Below are positions 39,395 to 52,852 of a stretch of DNA of 64,000 nt, one piece after another. Source of the DNA: Capitulum mitella. Taxonomy: Eukaryota > Arthropoda > Thecostraca > Pollicipedomorpha > Pollicipedidae. Under the pieces are notes generated by a model. The model had not been told where the DNA came from, made no database searches, and was given only the letters and a program-made list of their open reading frames with translations. The number at the start of each line of letters is the position of its first letter. Positions within the stretch are counted from its first letter, which is position 1. The position numbers and the translations under genes are program-made. The stretch covers positions 29,577,006 through 29,641,005 of the forward strand of contig CP099840.1 in the NCBI GenBank assembly GCA_030062745.1. The letters are read 5' to 3'.

Positions 39395-39595
39395 GTAACC
39401 AAGGGGACAGGGGCTAGGGGGCCATGGCCTCCCTTGGGCTTGAAAATTTAATGTTTGTTTATGCACTTAAACTGAAAATAACAAAAGTTTCTAGGACTCG
39501 AAAATGAGGTGGCCGAAATCCGGGGAGTTTTCAGTAATGAAGGAGGTTAGACTTCTTTTGGCCCCTCCTTGGCGAAATCCTGGCGACGTCCCTGA
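39395..39595 (+). mobile_element. CGTAACC-type MITE copy
   Basis: Starts GAACGTAACCAAGGGG, ends near GCGACGTCCCTGA, and has the family core ACTCGAAAATGAGGTGGCCG. Same orientation as 17590-17825. Confidence 0.65.
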
Positions 39596-39632
39596 CCGGA
39601 CCCCACTTTCCGGAGGTGACACAACTTCCGGC

Positions 39633-39815
39633 CGCGTCTGAAAGGCGTTTAGGTAGGCATTAACAGGACGTTAGTATGTGTACGGTACAGTAGGCATTAC
39701 AGGCGGTGGGCGGTCTGTTCACGGATATATCCTGCGTTTGAAAGGCGGTTAGGTGGGCATTAACAGGACGGTAGTATGTGTACGGTACGGTAGGCATTAA
39801 CAGGAATTTATGCGT
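39633..39815. repeat. 100-bp tandem duplication
   Basis: GCGT.TGAAAGGCG.TTAGGT.GGCATTAACAGGACG.TAGTATGTGTACGGTAC starts at 39633 and again at 39733. Confidence 0.85.
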
Positions 39816-41203
39816 ACGGCGGTCAAACCACATTTTTTCCAGCGCGAAGGCGTTCTGAATATCTCGCTGAATAACAACATATCGGCAATATTAGAAGCAC
39901 GTTTCTTTTGCAGTCATGCCCGACACGCAAGGTCCTTCCCGCTTCAAGACGGAGACGGAAACAGGTTATTAACGTTGACCCTGGGCCCAACTCGGCAGAC
40001 ATCGGATGCCGCTCAATCCAGTCCGACGTAACTGCAACTTCGACTTTCATATCGAACACGTCGTGAGTGAACGAACTCGGCAATCTCGGACCCCAGTTAG
40101 AAAAGAACGGAACTGGACTTTTCCGGTGGTCGAAGCTTCGACGCCTCACGCCAAGTGTCCGTCTGCAAACTGCTGTCTCGATCGTCACTATGAGCGTGCT
40201 ATAACCTGAAGAAAGGACCCAGTCGGCCCGACAACAACATACCTACAAAGATATGTGCGTGCGTGCGTGCGTGAGTGCGTGCGTGCATGCGCGCGTGCGT
40301 GCGCGCGTGGTGTCTCAATAACGCCAACTTGCTCACGGCAAGGGACAACTTGTTACCTGTGGCCAGACACACTAGACAAGCTTTTTCACGTAGCTCGTTA
40401 ACCTTGAGGCCAGTCAGACCTTTCAGATCAAGCTCTGTCCAGCCACAAGAGCCACGGCAATCGCAGCACACCGCCAGCAGCCGCGTCTCCCAGACAAAAC
40501 CGTCCGACGTCGCCGTCACATGCTGACGTACGGGGACGACGTCAAGTCACCTCGGCGCCGGGATGTCATTTCAACATCCGCACACGTTTCTACTCTGCTT
40601 GCATCCAGCGCGCCAAGCCACGTATATCTATTGTACTTACGTTTCGAGTCAGAGCAAACGCTTAACTGCGCCTCTGATTACAAAGCCCGGATCCCTTTCC
40701 TTCAAACGATTCCCCGTTCACAAAGACCGGCAGCAGATGCCTGGGCGGGCCGTTTCACGGACGACAAGTTCGTATTCGGCATGCAGAATCGACTTGCTAA
40801 AACCCAAAACCGAATGCTGCACAGCGCATGTCCATTTTCCTCAATCAGGCGCATGTGGTACGATTCCCGGTGCCCAAAGTCGGCATCGGCAATACAGTTA
40901 GGCCAAGAGACAGTTTCATAATGTTTTTTCCCTTTTTTGCTTCAACGTGCGTTCCATCCAGTACGACATTCCTCAAGTTAACGTGGCATCATACACTGAA
41001 CAGAACTCATATACTTCGTCGCACAACAACAAACAGTCAGGGTCTTCTGGCCCACGGGGAGAAACACCTCTCTGTGCGAAGCAGTGGTGCCTATACAGGT
41101 GCGCTCTCCCCCTGCCCCGCTCAGTATCTCGTCCCCCTCCCCCCTAGCCAACCCCGGAAGGCGGCGGCCAACGCTCGACAGCTGTTGGATACATGGATCA
41201 TGA
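39816..41203. other. No gene recognised; short GTGC microsatellite
   Basis: (GTGC)n/(GTGCGC) repeat at 40255-40312. Open frames at 40520-40921 and 40828-41214 lack motifs. Confidence 0.5.
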
Positions 41204-41956
41204 CAGGGACGTAGCCAAGTGGGAGCCATGGGGGCCATCCTCCCCCCGAGCCAACCGGTGCACACCAGATATATAGCGATTTCGCTAGAATACGGAATAG
41301 TGATCATATAGATGTTGCAAAAAGGAAACACTATGTGCATTCCTGTGGGTTAGGTATGAAGTCAGCTAAATAAAATTGCTGCTTTTTCTATGAATTCCGC
41401 CATATGCTAGTGACCTACGACAAAATTTGACATTTGGTTCCCACCCTCTGAGGAACATTCTGGCTATGAGCCTGAATCATGGCGGGCGCTCACTGTTTTT
41501 TAGAAGCTCGAACAACTTTGCCCATTTATCGTTATAACTGGTCATCGTATCTGTGATCGCTTTTTAACAGTTATGTAACGCAGTGTCCCATTTACAAATC
41601 CTTGCAACATAGGAGACTGTCCCAAATTTTTTGCAGAGCCACATGTAATGCTTCCCCAGAAAAATACGCATGTCAAGGGCAAGCACGTAGCCAGGATTTT
41701 CCTCGGGGGGGGGAGCAAATGTCAAATTTTGCCATATACCACTGGAAAATGACGAAGTTCATGGGAAAAAGCGGCAATTTTACGCAACTGACCTAATGTT
41801 TAACCCGCAGGAATCCATGCATTCTTTGTTTTTGCAACACATATATGATCACTGTTCCGTATTCGTGCGAAATCGCTATATATCTGGTGAAGACCGCTTG
41901 GCTCGGAGGGGGGGGGCGGCCCCCATGAACCCCCTTTGGCTACGTCCCTGATCAAG
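41204..41956. mobile_element. Two head-to-head MITE copies of about 280 bp
   Basis: Arm 41204-41485 and arm 41675-41956 are inverted copies sharing AGATATATAGCGATTTCGC, the GTTGCAAAAA region and AAATTTGACATTTG. Each is bounded by its own CGTAGCC-type ends (GGGACGTAGCCAA outside, CACGTAGCCAGGATTTTCC inside). About 190 bp of unrelated sequence separate them. The CAGGG(A/G)CGTAGCC terminus recurs elsewhere in the window. Confidence 0.7.
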
Positions 41957-43000
41957 GGTACCCTGTCGCAGTGTCGTGCTTGTTTTAAGAGTGCCCAAAG
42001 TTACGGCCTGTGGTGGTAATTGAAGCCGTGGACCCAGCATTTGTTGATGGCTGGTCCAGGAGTTATAAAGCCTTGGGCAATACCTCAATGGGAAAGTGAT
42101 TCTCTTCGTCCTGGACATCTGCCCAGTCTCTTGTGTCGCGGATACCATAGGCTTCCAGGCGACTATTATTCGGCAGTATTCTATGCATGATTTTTAACTG
42201 ACGCCATCAAAGCTTGAAATCTTTCGTGTTTTTATACACACGTGAAAAGATTTCACGCCAAGAGATGTTCAAGGGGAGGTTGTGTTCCGCTTTCCACTTA
42301 CTTTGAGCTTCTCTGGGACACGTTATCTCTATGTGACTAAGTAAAATGGCGTATGCCCAGCTGGCGCATTTGGCGGCTATATTTGTTCGAAATATTCCGG
42401 CAGTGCCTCTGATTTTGGTTTTTCTCTCGACAAAGTCTGCCTCCATTCAGCTGAAGTTGCAGTCAGAAGGGCGCACCATGTAAGAAAGTTGCCATAACTG
42501 CATTTCCTTTTCAGCTCTGTCGGTTTTCCCAACCTTCTTTCGTTCATGTCGCACAAGTCGATGATCCTTATGACGCCTCGCGTGATTAGTTCCCGCTTCC
42601 ATATCTTGCCCTCATTTTGCATTTTTAAATACTTCCTGAACTAAAGGGGCTTAGACAGTCTTTCCCGACCGGTTGGAGTTTACACTGAACTGATTTTTAA
42701 CCATGCGGTAGCCACTTCAGACCAAAATGGGTTGTTGCCTATCGGTGGCATATCTTGACCATCAGAATGGAATACAGAAACGCCATTGGCTGATGCAGAT
42801 ACTGTGTTGCGCCACTGCCTTTCAATTGCATTTGCAGTCTGTATCAAGCACCCTTTTCACCCGTCATTTCCAGACTGTCTGCCTGAACTGATACATCAGG
42901 GCAGTTTTAGCCCTCCGTTTAATACAATATTTTTTTAGAGTAGGACGTTCCATTTTGGCTATTTTGCCCCAGACGATGTGAAACATTTTATTTTCATTGA
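41957..43000 (-). mobile_element. 3' end of a decayed Tx1/L1-like non-LTR retrotransposon
   Basis: Read on the minus strand, the pieces match the region after the RT in Tx1/L1-type ORF2. They run MFHIVWGKIAKMERPTL (about 42990) with a following GGLKLP in a shifted frame; NPFWSEVATAWLKISSV; KIWKRELITRGVIRIIDLCD with NERRLGKPTELKRK (42620-42500); SWREIFSRVYKNTKDFKL (about 42240); and LKIMHRILPNNSRLEAYGI (about 42190). The last is the segment before the zinc-binding C-terminus. Several stops and frameshifts break it. Its 3' side abuts the MITE at 41956. The RT domain itself is absent from the window. Confidence 0.8.
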
Positions 43001-43129
43001 TCTTTATCTGTTGGGCTGTTGGTTTTGGCATTACCGTGATTCCATAAATTTACCGGGACAAGGCTTCGGAACGCTTTATGATGTTGTATACGACTAACAA
43101 AGAATGGAACCCGTAAGAACAGGAGCGGT

Positions 43130-43285
43130 GGAACCTCTGTGGAGATGGGGAGCGGACAAGCGCGATTTTTACCTGGTTTCTTTCCATGCAACACCATAGG
43201 GTTAACGTCAAATGCTGCCAAAAGTTGGGGGCAGCTGTCGCCCTGCTCCCCCCCCCCGTTACAATGCCCCTGCGTACGAGACCCA
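43130..43285 (-). repeat. Interspersed repeat, copy 2, just 3' of PDF
   Basis: The reverse complement matches 15403-15560 (AGGTAAAAATCGCGCTTG, then CCCCATCTCCACAGAGG). It falls within the likely 3' untranslated or downstream region of PDF. Confidence 0.6.
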
Positions 43286-43508
43286 TTTTCGCTACTTGAA
43301 GACGGTGCATGAGGCATTCCACATTCGCATTTATATTGCACGCATAAAAACAGTACAAACCGCTGGCACAGTCCAGAGGCGAACATGTTCACGCGGGCAC
43401 ACCTAACCGATCAAAGCCCGGCCCAGAGCCTGTCCACAGCCTCAGGTCACTCGTCCCTCCCCTCCACGGCTCGACGGACAGTCTTGAGGCTTCGCAACAG
43501 CGACCACG

Positions 43509-43729
43509 TCACAGGAACAGGCCCCACTGTCTGTTCCTGTAGCCGGCGAAGTGCTGCAGGAAGTGTCCGGCGCGGGCGTTGACGATCCGCCAGTGCTGGT
43601 GCTCTAGCGTGCGCGGGTCGCACCGGTCCACAAACATGGCGCCCGCCAGGTGGTCCATCTCGTGCTGGACGGCGCGCGCTGCCCAGCCGGCGGCCCGCCA
43701 GCGGACCGGCTCCCCGGCAGGCGACAGTC
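43509..43729 (-). CDS. PDF: PDF terminal coding exon 4 (motif 3)
   Basis: The exon follows a C-rich acceptor (CCCCCCTGCCGCAG) and runs to TGA at 43511-43509. It encodes LSPAGEPVRWRAAGWAARAV, then QHEMDHLAGAMFVDRCDPRT and a C-terminal tail ending QWGLFL. QHEMDHL is the HExxH metal site of PDF, and the following LxGxxFxDR is also conserved. The acceptor's polypyrimidine tract merges with a run of nine G on the plus strand. No perfect AATAAA lies close downstream. An AATATAAA-like stretch sits near 43335, and the first exact AATAAA (complement of 42987-42992) lies inside a transposon remnant. Confidence 0.94.
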
Positions 43730-46700
43730 CTGCGGCAGGGGGGGGGGAGGGCTGCAACACCGTCTCACTCTCTGACACGACTGCTGGCACAATCCAGTCC
43801 AGTCTCCGTTACGTGTTAGTTGACGCTGCTGCTGCTGACTGCTGCCATGGAGACTGATGCAGAAGGTGTAGCTTACGCCGTCAGAAGGGAAGGAGGGAAG
43901 TGGGCCGTGAGCCCACGATGCTTTCACCTGCCATAAACAGTAACATTACAATTGTGTACCAAGAAAGACCGCATCTGTCACAGCCCCAGTTCTTAAAGGG
44001 CCACAACATCCACAGAAGCACTGAGGCAAAACTGGCAAACCGAAACCTGCGACATTCTAAGCGGATTATTAACCCTCTACAATCATAGCAAGTTTCAAGT
44101 CCTTAATGTGACGTGTCAAGGAGACATGGCCTCCTTCACGAGGGAATGTCATCGGTAAATCCTTACACATGCATATATACATAAAGTTTTTTTCATACCA
44201 AGTAACAGTCACAGACTGGTAAAAGGTCATGCAGAGTACCACATGCGTCAGGCGGACGTCTACATGCGGGCGTCTTAGGCGTCTTTCTGCACTAAGTCGT
44301 ACTCAGTCTAAGGTGTCCACTACGGTATCGGCGACCTCCATGCTTGAGTTAACACTCGAATCAGTCATATTAGCGCGCTTTCCTATTCGGACGCCCACAT
44401 CTGAGCATGTTAACATGCCAATACCGTTCCACAAACACTAAACTGTCGAAGACTAACAAACGTTGAATCCTGGCCAAACCTTCGCGCACGAAGGAGAACG
44501 GTTAACAAAGGCTGCTGGCTAAAGTTAAGAACAGGTTCCGGTCAGCAACAAATGGTATTGCACATTCTCATCACGTTCTGTACGCGAGAATGTGCGGAAC
44601 ATAAAATTACCGGTGCAAACCATGAGGATATGAAGTGGCCGTAACAATAAACTCGAGATAACGTACGAAATAGGATTGTGACGAGACCAAACATCCTAAC
44701 AACTTCCGCAGGCCAACCATATTCCCACTTGGATACTACTCCACGACAGTAACGGCTGTTCTTACATAACGTGCGGAAATCCCCAGGCAAAAGTCGTTAA
44801 TTCCCTGAATAATCCAGAGCAGATAGCGCGACACGAACTGAATCTACGACTGCAGCTGGAACGCCTCCATCATGAAGCTGGAGGAACACCTCAGTCTGAG
44901 AAACCACCTCCTCAGCACGTGTCAGACGACTGGGTGGTGACTTCGAACGTGCAAACACACTCCGCGTCCCGCCAATACGCAGAAGAGGCACATCAGCTGG
45001 GTACACACGAAACTTCATGTCATCATCAAGCAATACCATTAGCTGTACAAACACTGAAAATCATTCCATCAATGTTTAATGTATCTCGGTAGCAGTCGCC
45101 GGCCAGCAGTGCAGGTCCGCTCCGGGAGCCTCCAGCTCGAACCAGTCTTCGCTGGCGACACCGCGTGTCGGCTCGATTTCGCAGCCTATGATGTCGTTAC
45201 ATCAGTACCAAATGTTCACCACGTCATCGGTGATCTCTCCAGGCTCATCGCCTTCCCTAGAATGATGCCCGCGGGGTGTGACTGTTGCCATTCCTGCTGG
45301 TCGGTCGCGCAAAACCGAGGGAGACGGCAACAGCCATCATCAAGACGAAGTGTTGGGAGCTGCGAGTATATGTAATCTTGCGCTCTGGCAAAATATCCCA
45401 CTGCTGTGGATCATCGGTGCCCCGTTACTGTCAGGGTCAGAGACTGCCTGGTGACGAAGCCTGAGAAGCACAACGCCTCGTACACCCTAGCCGGCCTCAG
45501 CTGCACTCTGAAACGATTCGGGAGCACTGCAGTTGGGGCGAATTAAGGCTCTCCAATGCGTCACGACGGCATCCAAGAAGTTAGAGACCATGCTGGCGAT
45601 ACTTTCACAGCCTTGGGAACTTGCGCGGCTGTTGCTGACTCTCGCCGACGAAATGTGCTCCCAGAGCGTCCGCCCAAATCCCGCGTGCAGCCAACCACAG
45701 TCTACGTGCGGCTCAGCCACATCGACATGCATGCGAACTGGGGTCCCGTGTTCGGCCGCGGAACAGAGAACCTTGCCTCCGAGAACCACCGGGGCGAGTT
45801 AGCGCGGCTCGAATACCAAGCTGAGCTCGCACGTGCGGCGGCTGGGGGCCTGCAGGCCGGGAACCCGGCGCGGCCAGCAGCCACCGGTAGTTCCTCGAAT
45901 CAGCGTACGGTGAGTTATCGCCAGACTACACGAGACAGCCAAGGACATGTTACCCGCCTCTGATCAGTGGAAACCGCCAGGCTGTGTCCCGTGTCCAAAC
46001 TGTTAGTCTTAAAGGTCTCAAAAAAAAAAAAACATTTACGAAGGTACCCACATTTGGCTGTGATATGACGAACAAAAAGATTTTTTGACGACAGTAATAA
46101 ATGGTCTAAACTCAATGCATATCACAGGTTGCCTAAGCTACAACCAATGCGCGCAGTTGAAATCTCATTTGTTAGTCGAACAGTGTCATTTTCAGCTGCA
46201 AACTAGCATCCATCTTGAAACGCCTGCAAGATGATAATCCAATGAGAGGGAGGTAAGTGCTAGTCGTTTCGGGGGAGCAGCCGAGCCACAAATAAATAAG
46301 GCGATACATAAATAAATAAAAGTAATAAAGAAATAAATAAACAAATAAATAAATAGATAAATAAACGCGAAACTGCAGAAATCACTTAAACGGAAACGAG
46401 CATACTCCAAGCACGAAAATTTCCCTTATTCGAAACTCGCGTTACGACCACGTCCATGATACGACGAACTGCATCTAGCAGGATGTTTTGCTGAAGGAGA
46501 GTCGCATCTGGTTGCGTCATCACACGGGCGGCGCCGGCTGGCCACACGGGACGGTCCGGCAGCTGCAGCCTGCAGTCGACAGACCTACCCGCCACGCCGG
46601 ACAGCGTCCGTCCCCAGTCCGATACACGCCTCAGCCGAACGCGAGGCCCGTACTGACGCGGCTCAGTACGGACGGGCCACCCGGCAATATCCGACCAAAA

Positions 46701-49700
46701 CGGCCTCCCGTAACGGCCCGTAACACACGCCCGCCGACGCGGGGCTTTGCAGCGGCCGAAAGAGGTCCAGCGCAGCCTTTCCCGGCATTTTCTCCTTTTC
46801 GAGAATCTCAGTGAAGCAAAAAAGGAACAACAAATGCGAAACATTTCGGACCGGCCCCGGTCCTGAAAGAACACGGGCGTTTAAATGGAAACACTTCTCG
46901 ACAGGTCAACAGAAGGACTAGTTTATCTTGTTAGTCGCATCTGCCACTCGGCTGAAATCTGGAGATTGTATCGTACAATTTAGTATCACTTTCGTAAAAC
47001 AGCACGGACGAGCGCTGATCGAGCACTGAATACAACTGCGGAGTCTGGGGAGATTTTACTGAATGTGATACGTGAGTTCCAAACTACACCCACGGTAGGA
47101 TATGGATGGATGTCTATGTCTATGGATGCCTCCGGGGCTTATCCCCCACATACGTCTACCCAAATATCACCTTATGTCGAGGCAGGTTTAATGTGAGAAA
47201 ATGTCACAGAATCCAATTTCGCAAACTTTCACGGATACCTTTCTTCCGGTTGACATGTTCTTAGCATTTTAAAGACCGCCACAGCTTTTTCCACGGGCTA
47301 ATTCTCTTTCTTAAACGTTCAGACCTGAAGTTTCAATAGAGATGAGCTTGTCATGTTCATAAACGTGGTTCATAACACACCCCAACACACAGCAATGTTC
47401 AAGCACATCGCTGTTCACTTCGGTGTGGAAAAAAGATTCTGCTGATATTGCTGCGCAGCGCAGTATCTGCAGAACTATGTTTACACTGCATTCTGTGACG
47501 ATGCAGAATGTAATGTGACCATTATTATAACATAAAACATGCATTTCTCCACTTTTCCTCCTTCAGTCCTACAAGAATTCCTGTAAACTGTTCCAAGAAC
47601 TAATTTACAGAACTATTTCATCTCTTACCTTCAGATACACCAGCCCCAGCATCATTTCCTGCAACTGGTTAGTGATGATACGCTTTCCGCTTGTGAAAGT
47701 GGTACAGGTGTGTTTAAGCACAGTGCGAGTATTTTTCTGTAAACCCTTTGGCACTCCCAGCCATCACACCAGACAGACCGAAACACACTGCGCTATCAAA
47801 CTGGCCCATCTGATGTCCTCTGGTCAGTCCTCCTTTCATAGTTCAGCACTTTTGTTGCCATCATATCCTTCCCTGTCATCAAACGAGACCTTTCCATGCC
47901 AGTAAACCATCCCTAGCGTGATCCTGGAGCCTTCATACAAAATAAGCCTTTGATACTTTTAACCGTAATCATGTGACATGTCACAAGATCATCGTTCCCT
48001 GGCCGGCCCTTCTTTAACACCAGTCCTTGCCCGGTTGACCAAGACTTCTGTCGTACCGCCTCCTCTGCACAGTGGGCGAGGCATTTCCCCAGCACGGTAT
48101 CGGCGACGGCAAGGCTAGGTCGTCTGAGAGCGGAAGCAGATAGGCGGCGTCGAAAATACCGCGTCCCGCTCAACACAGGCCGGCCGATTCGTTCTCGGAG
48201 ATACGCCGCCCAAAAAAAGATTGATGAGGGAAAACCTCGATGCATCCATTCTCGCTACGATTCTCCAGGGCAACATCCTGTCACGACGTTGGAAACGGCA
48301 GCAACTAGGGCGTTCGTCACGCTGGCGCTTCGAACGAAGAATGGCGGACACCATCGTTCCAAATTTTAGTCACCACGTCGAACACCAGCTGAACGACCGG
48401 GAGTATCGATTGTGGCGCGGCCGTCATATTCGTGGCGCATGGTGACTGGCATGAACGAGTTCAACTGACCGCTGTGACGAAAACCACCGAAATATTTGAA
48501 AACCGATTATCACTGACGTCGCCCAAATAACCGATGATAATTTTTTCTTCAATAATGAACAAAAGAGGGCCTTTTTTAGCAAAAGCGGCGTCCTTTTTGC
48601 TGGTTCCCTGACTCTGATATCGCTGATATTTCAACACCCAACCCCGGTACGAGGGAACCTCGGCGTCCTTCCCGTACCAAAATGGCGTCAGGATGGGTCG
48701 GCCGCCGCTGTCGCCCCTCGCTTGGCCGAGTCGCTGGCGAAACCATGCATGAAGCATGCCGTTTCTGACGCACTCGCGTTTTTAGGAACGACGTTCGCGA
48801 GAACTTGAGAATGCATGAACTTTTTAGATCGATCTAATGACGAAAAATTTGTCATTTAGAAGTGTCATGTGTCAACACAGATTTCCCGTTTTGACGGACA
48901 TTGCTTTCACGTTCTAAATGACGGAGTCACGTCATTTGCTTTTCGGGAACCGATGCAACAGGTGCTTAAGACAAAATCTCCACGTCGCTGAACAAGACTG
49001 GTCATTCCGAATGGTTCACGGCTGATAAGGATGCCTCCACCGAACCAACATGGCAATAACTCTGAAACCCATGTAAACGCCGCAAGCGACTGATCACGAA
49101 AGACTACATCCAACACCGGCACTGATGCAAACTGGCAGTTCGTGCCTTCGTGACCGTTGGACGTCGACCCTCTTACACCGAATTCATAATGCAGCGGTCA
49201 CGACCCAACCACAACGGCGGCAACAACGGAGTGGCAAACTGGCGTCAATGACGATTTTACTACACGCTCAACAAACTTGCCCATGACAAAATGACGGCCC
49301 ACGCTAGCCAGGTAATCGGGACAGCCTCTTGACAGCGTCGGTAAGGGCCGGCTGTGGACGGCGCCGGCTCGAGCCGCCCACACGGCCGCGGGCGCCTCAG
49401 CTCGCGCCGTTCGCGCCAGGTTTGCAACGTCTGCGGCGCGTTCCCGGCGCGGCCGGCCGGCCGGTGTTTGTTTGGGCGCCAGGTGCCGGCGATACCGGAG
49501 AGTCGCCACCGGCTCGGCCGGGCCGGCAGCCGCGGCACGCGGCCCAGTTCCGCCGCAGGCCAATAGGTGTCACTGCTAAAGAGCGCGCCGCATACCGGGC
49601 GGCCCGGCGGCGGCCGGCGCCGCCCTGACGGCCGCCAGACGCCACGCTCGGGCCCCACCGGCCTCGGTACTCCGCCGGGGTCCGCGCCCACGTAGCAGGA

Positions 49701-52700
49701 CGGAGCACCTCGGCCCCAGAGCCCGGCCGGGCTACTCGAGCGTGAGCCGCCGGCAATCTCCCGGACGGACGTCGACTATTGCGGAGCTCCGGGAACTGAC
49801 CGTCCACAGTACTCGGACGTAGAGTCCACGGACCAGTTCAGCACGGACCTCTGAGACTGGACAGAGGAAATTCCCGACAAGGCATCATCGATTAACAGAA
49901 AGCGCACATCCGGCTTTTATTGTCATAATGATCAACAAATGAGGAAAACAATTCTCCATTAGCCGTTTTCACAGCCGGAAATTTCCAAACGAAGCGACAC
50001 TTGACCTGAAATAGTCCCTCATTTTTCAGTTTTGAGTTTATCACCATGAACAAATGCATGGGAACATTAAACGCGATAAATATTCGTACACATAGTTTTG
50101 ACATATCGGACAGCTGCCATTTTCGCTGTAGAAACACAAAACTTAGCCGCATCGGGTCATGTCCGTAATTTCGCCAATGAAAAAAGGATAATACTTCACA
50201 TAAATAAACGCACGCACGCACGCACGTACGTTAACTCGCAAGTTGATGGGATCGACGTCCCGGGCGACATTTTCTCCCCCGTGTGTAATTTGTGTAACCA
50301 CGTTTCTCCGCCGTCGTGTCACTCCTTTACTAAACGACGCAGCGTCGTCAAGTTTTTACCACCTATCAGTGTATCAACTCTGGTCATGTTGGCCACACGA
50401 GAATCGTCTAAATCATCGCAGTCATGCCGAAATGACGTCGAAAACACGACGGTATTTTATGATGGTGCCTTTTTTGAGTTTTGTGATCTTCGTCGATAAA
50501 CTAGTAATGCAAAATAACCGACAATGAGCGGTACGTTTTATTACATCAATGAGCAGCCATTGCAGACCACCCATGACCTAACACAAGGCCATCACAAATC
50601 ACATTTATACGGATGATTTTCACATGTCGTGTCAATTTACGCCATGAAATCAGTTTCGACAATCATTTGAAAATGTACGGATGTAAACATGAACAATAAG
50701 ACGCATTGTATGGAGCTTTATGGTATTTATGTTGCTTGATATGCTATATCAGGAATCCTTAAAACTATCATGTATCTGAGTTATTCGTAGCGCATGACCT
50801 GGCTTGACCTGCACCAACCTTTTCTTGAGAAAGACGTCTACTGGTATCTTATGCACATCTTTACACGAATTTGGGCTTTCGGATATCGGCAAACTCCGAT
50901 TTACTCACAAGGATCGGCATTCCCCAAATCGGTTAAATATTGCAAATATTGTCCTGTCACAAAGGTGTAACCAAAATTTCACCACGGACGGTGCCAGGAA
51001 GACCCAACCCTCTCAAAACTGAAATCTCCTCGAATTTCGGCTACTTTATTTTCGAGCACCGGACTTATTTATTTTCATTCCTGTTGCTTGCAATATGTTT
51101 AATTCTCAGGTCAAAGGGGTGCCATGGACCTCTGGTCCCCTTAGCCAGCCCTGCTGTGATGTGACCTGTGACCCGAACGCACTTTCTGTTACCCTTAGGC
51201 ACATTTTTGAGGTTCAAAAATGCGGCATGCCCGGAGTCGCACTGAAGGCAATCAACTACCGCTTGAATCGGCCAACCAGTCCCATTTGTTGAGAACTGAC
51301 TGAGTTGAGGAGTCTGACGCTCTCCCCCCCCCCCCCCCAAGGACGTAAAAGGTGGCGACATACACCGGCAATTGCCGGGGAAATGAAACGAATCCGAATA
51401 AAGAACCGCGCAACCCTCCAATTCCAGAATGACATGCATCGGCATACGACAAGGAATTCATTTTTTTCGTTCAAGGAATTGATCACGTTTTTGCGTTAGA
51501 CTGGGTTCCACATAAATATACATGCACTGCTCCGAAAGGCGCAAAACGCTCAGTGTGGTACGAAAGCGAAGTGTCTCAGATTTGCATAATGCCGGCTGGC
51601 TAAGTAAAACGGGTTTAGCATTACGGGAGCAGCCCACGTGAAGCTTTACAACAACATTCCGCCAACTGCAGAGCTCAGAATGTGTCCAGGGCAAAAGCTG
51701 TGAGACTGAGACGAAAGCTGGGCTGTGCTGGCAGAGGCGGAAAATAGCGGCACTAGGGTAAAATGGCGAAATGTAAAAATGGCGAAAACGTTTTTGGCGA
51801 ATGTTAGATCGCGAACGCCGAATGGTGACATGTAAAAAAGGTGACATGCCACAATGGTGACAGCCTTAATGGCGAATGGCTAAATGGCGACGTGTAAAAA
51901 AACGCGACATGTCACAACGGCGAACGGCTAAATGGCAACGTGTAGACATGTAAAAATGACAATAAATGAGTGTAAGCGAGTAAATGGCGAAACGGCCCAC
52001 AAATGGACAAATGGATACGGCCGCCCCGAGCCAGGTCAGACCTGTTTAGTCCATTGCCAGCTGGCCTCCTGATAATGGTTAATCTCCTCCGAGACCCGAA
52101 CCCGGTGCCACGGAATCCAAGTGTTTAATCTTATTCCCAGGCCACAGGGTAGTTACGAGAAGTTTGATGCTGCTTCCGACATCTCCCTTTCGCTATCTCA
52201 GGAGGATCTAGCAATGCGGCCAAAAACAAAAGCGAACGGCAATCGGTAGCCCTTGTCATTGTTCATCCCCCTCCAAAAAAACAATGGATGTTGACCTATG
52301 TCACGTGGCACATACGTAAACATGGAAAATGGAAACATGGAAAATCCTCAGCAATGTCCGTCCGCCCCTCCCCCCTCTCTCTCTCTCTCTCTTCTCCCCC
52401 TCTCTCTCTCTCTCGTTTTTGCACGTCACGTCCGGGGACCACGGAGCTGGAGCTGGATGAGATGGCCGGCTAGTTTGCCGGGCCGCGGTGTGATCGAAAG
52501 GCATGCTCTCCCAGGTCGGTCTCCCGCCCACATGGTGAAGAAACTCCACTACGTGTGCCTTATGTTAGCTACACATGTCATAAGGCTGTGTAATGTGCTT
52601 GAATGTTTCCCCGGTGATGTTCATGGGAAATCAACGAAACACTGCATGATTATGGACGCCTGCACTTTTTCCTAGAGAAGAAGTAGAGACAGTCTGTGCG

Positions 52701-52803
52701 AAGAACAGAAAGCTTGAGGAAGGAAATAATAACAACTGACTTCGCTGTCATATTTAATCAGACTTGCATTACCAAGTACTTTCAGAACATATGTATATAT
52801 GTA

Positions 52804-52852
<49 letters not shown>

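Noticed and set aside
45487..45789. 100-codon minus-strand frame opposite the candidate nested exons
   Set aside because: Likely the antisense shadow of the plus-strand stretch that ends in a strong donor, though the coding strand there remains uncertain.
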